From: Hetaerina americana
Taxonomy: Eukaryota; Arthropoda; Insecta; Odonata; Calopterygidae
Reading direction: 5' to 3'
DNA: 64,000 nt
Assembly (NCBI GenBank): GCA_022747635.1
Contig: JAKTNV010000261.1
Location: forward strand, 10,001 to 74,000
This document shows, in pieces, positions 63,101 to 64,000 of the stretch (positions are counted from its first letter, which is position 1; every line of letters begins with the position of its first letter). The translations under genes were made by a program, and so were the position numbers. The notes beneath the pieces are model-generated. The model did no database searches. It worked only from the letters and a program-made list of their open reading frames with translations, and was not told where the DNA came from.

Positions 63101-64000
63101 CCTTCTTAACACCTCAAACATTCACTCTAAAACAGAAGATTGTTGTTTTTCGCAATATTTTTAGAAATTTGGACTCTTTTAGTAACATTAACACTTGCGC
63201 TGAAGCAACTTTTATGCTCATTTCTTGTCTTTCAGGATTAATTCTGGGTTTTATTTTGTTTATTTGATGAAAATGAACAACAATACACACCATGGAAACA
63301 TTTTTGTTTGATTTGCGTCGAGTGAGATTTTCACCTAGAACCCACAGGGGGGGGTATTGGCACTTTTTATGGAAAAATGTGAAAAATTAAATTTTCTAAA
63401 AATAAATGAAATGCCTTCTTAACACCTCAAATATTAACTTTAAAACAGAAGATTGTTGTTTTTCGCAATATTTTTAGAAATTTGGGCTCTTTTAGTAACA
63501 TAAGCACCTGGGCTGAAGCATCTTTTATGATCTTTTATTGTCTTTTAGGATTCATTCTGGGTTTAATTTTGTTTATTTGATGAAAATGAACAACAATACA
63601 CACCTTGGATACCTTTTTTTTTGATTTGTATTGAGTGAGATTTTCACCTAGAACACATAGGGGGGGGTATTGGCACTTTTCATGGAAAAATGTGAAAAAT
63701 TAAATTTTCTAAAAATGAAATAAATGCCTTCTAAACACCTCAAACATTCACTCTAAAACAGAAGATTGTGGTTTTTCGCAATGTTTTTAGAAATTTGGGC
63801 TCTTGTAGTAACATTAACACTTGCGCTGAAGCAACTTTTATGCTCATTTCTTGTCTTTCAGGATTAATTCTGGGTTTCATTTTGTTTATTTGATGAAAAT
63901 GAACAACAATACACACCATGGAAACATTTTTGTTTGATTTGCGTCAAGTGGGATTTTCACCTAGAACCCAAAGGGGGGGGAAAAATGTGGAAGATGTGAA
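60105..64000 (+). repeat. 8.13-kb higher-order repeat, copy 3, cut by window end
   Basis: The first about 3.9 kb of the unit are present and follow copy 2 at an offset of 8,130, then 8,131 after the T run near 62,632. The array therefore continues beyond the window, and more copies may follow. Confidence 0.9.

Larger units (their letters stand above)
4495..64000 (+). repeat. Satellite DNA array, monomer about 313 bp
   Basis: The same unit repeats head to tail to the window end, about 190 times by length. Spacing of equivalent landmarks is usually 312-318 bp. Shared landmarks in order are TTTTTCGCAATATTTTTAG, GGGCTCTTTTAG, a pyrimidine tract ending CAG, TTTATTTGATGAAAATGAAC, ACACACC(A/T)TGGA, GATTTTCACCTAGAACCC, a G run, CACTTTTCATGG, AAAATTAAATTTTC and AATAAATGCCTTC. 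Diagnostic positions split monomers into subtypes: CCATGGAAAC versus CCTTGGATAC, and CTATAAG versus CTTTTAG. I found no inverted monomer. The forward and reverse reading frames of 60-106 codons all derive from these landmarks. They are not genes, because 313 is not a multiple of three and stops recur in every monomer. No gene lies in this stretch. Confidence 0.97.

Noticed and set aside
4495..64000. CRISPR-like array
   Set aside because: Repeats are contiguous monomers of about 313 bp without unique spacers, and there are no cas genes.
4495..64000. An ancient internal half-monomer duplication (TAAAAATGAAATAAATG versus TGAAAATGAACAACAATAC)
   Set aside because: Both are followed by ACACC and AAACATT at loosely similar distances, but the similarity is weak and expected by chance in AT-rich DNA. 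A formal alignment test would be needed.
1..64000. An undescribed defence, biosynthetic or other gene system
   Set aside because: No credible coding gene is present on either strand. The novelty here lies in repeat architecture and the inserted element.

Overview
The window is entirely repetitive, AT-rich, non-coding DNA. I see no gene I would defend as protein-coding and no tRNA, rRNA or CRISPR array. It looks like eukaryotic heterochromatin, for example a pericentromeric or subtelomeric satellite block. One short insert at 6.6 kb resembles the end of an animal retroelement of the Penelope or retrozyme kind, so a metazoan is the tentative guess. The species cannot be named from this sequence.

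Layout. (1) From 1 to about 4494 is a hexanucleotide microsatellite, (AAAATG)n. It holds its 6-base register across about 4.49 kb, and changes are almost all point substitutions grouped in a few variant islands. (2) At 4489-4530 it joins a satellite directly, at that satellite's poly-G tract. (3) From 4495 to the window end runs a head-to-tail satellite with a monomer of about 313 bp, roughly 190 copies, all in one orientation. Each monomer has a splice-acceptor-like tract, a run of about 7 G, an AT-rich palindrome and an AATAAA motif.

The array is not uniform. The first few kilobases next to the microsatellite carry more private mutations and hold the only foreign insertion, 135 bp at 6611-6745 with a 13-bp target-site duplication. 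From about 9 to 43.8 kb the array is a mosaic of overlapping block duplications of 2 to 9 monomers. From 43,844 to the end there is a clear higher-order repeat of about 8.13 kb (26 monomers). It is present as two complete copies and a partial third, and they are nearly identical.

The long open frames are translations of the microsatellite: (Met-Lys)n forward and (Phe-Ile)n reverse. The many frames of 60-106 codons are the same few satellite segments read again and again, and the 313-bp period shifts frame at each monomer. The observations most worth a second look are the hammerhead-like retroelement fragment, the recently amplified 8.13-kb unit, the microsatellite/satellite junction, and the exon-like and polyadenylation-like signals repeated in each monomer.
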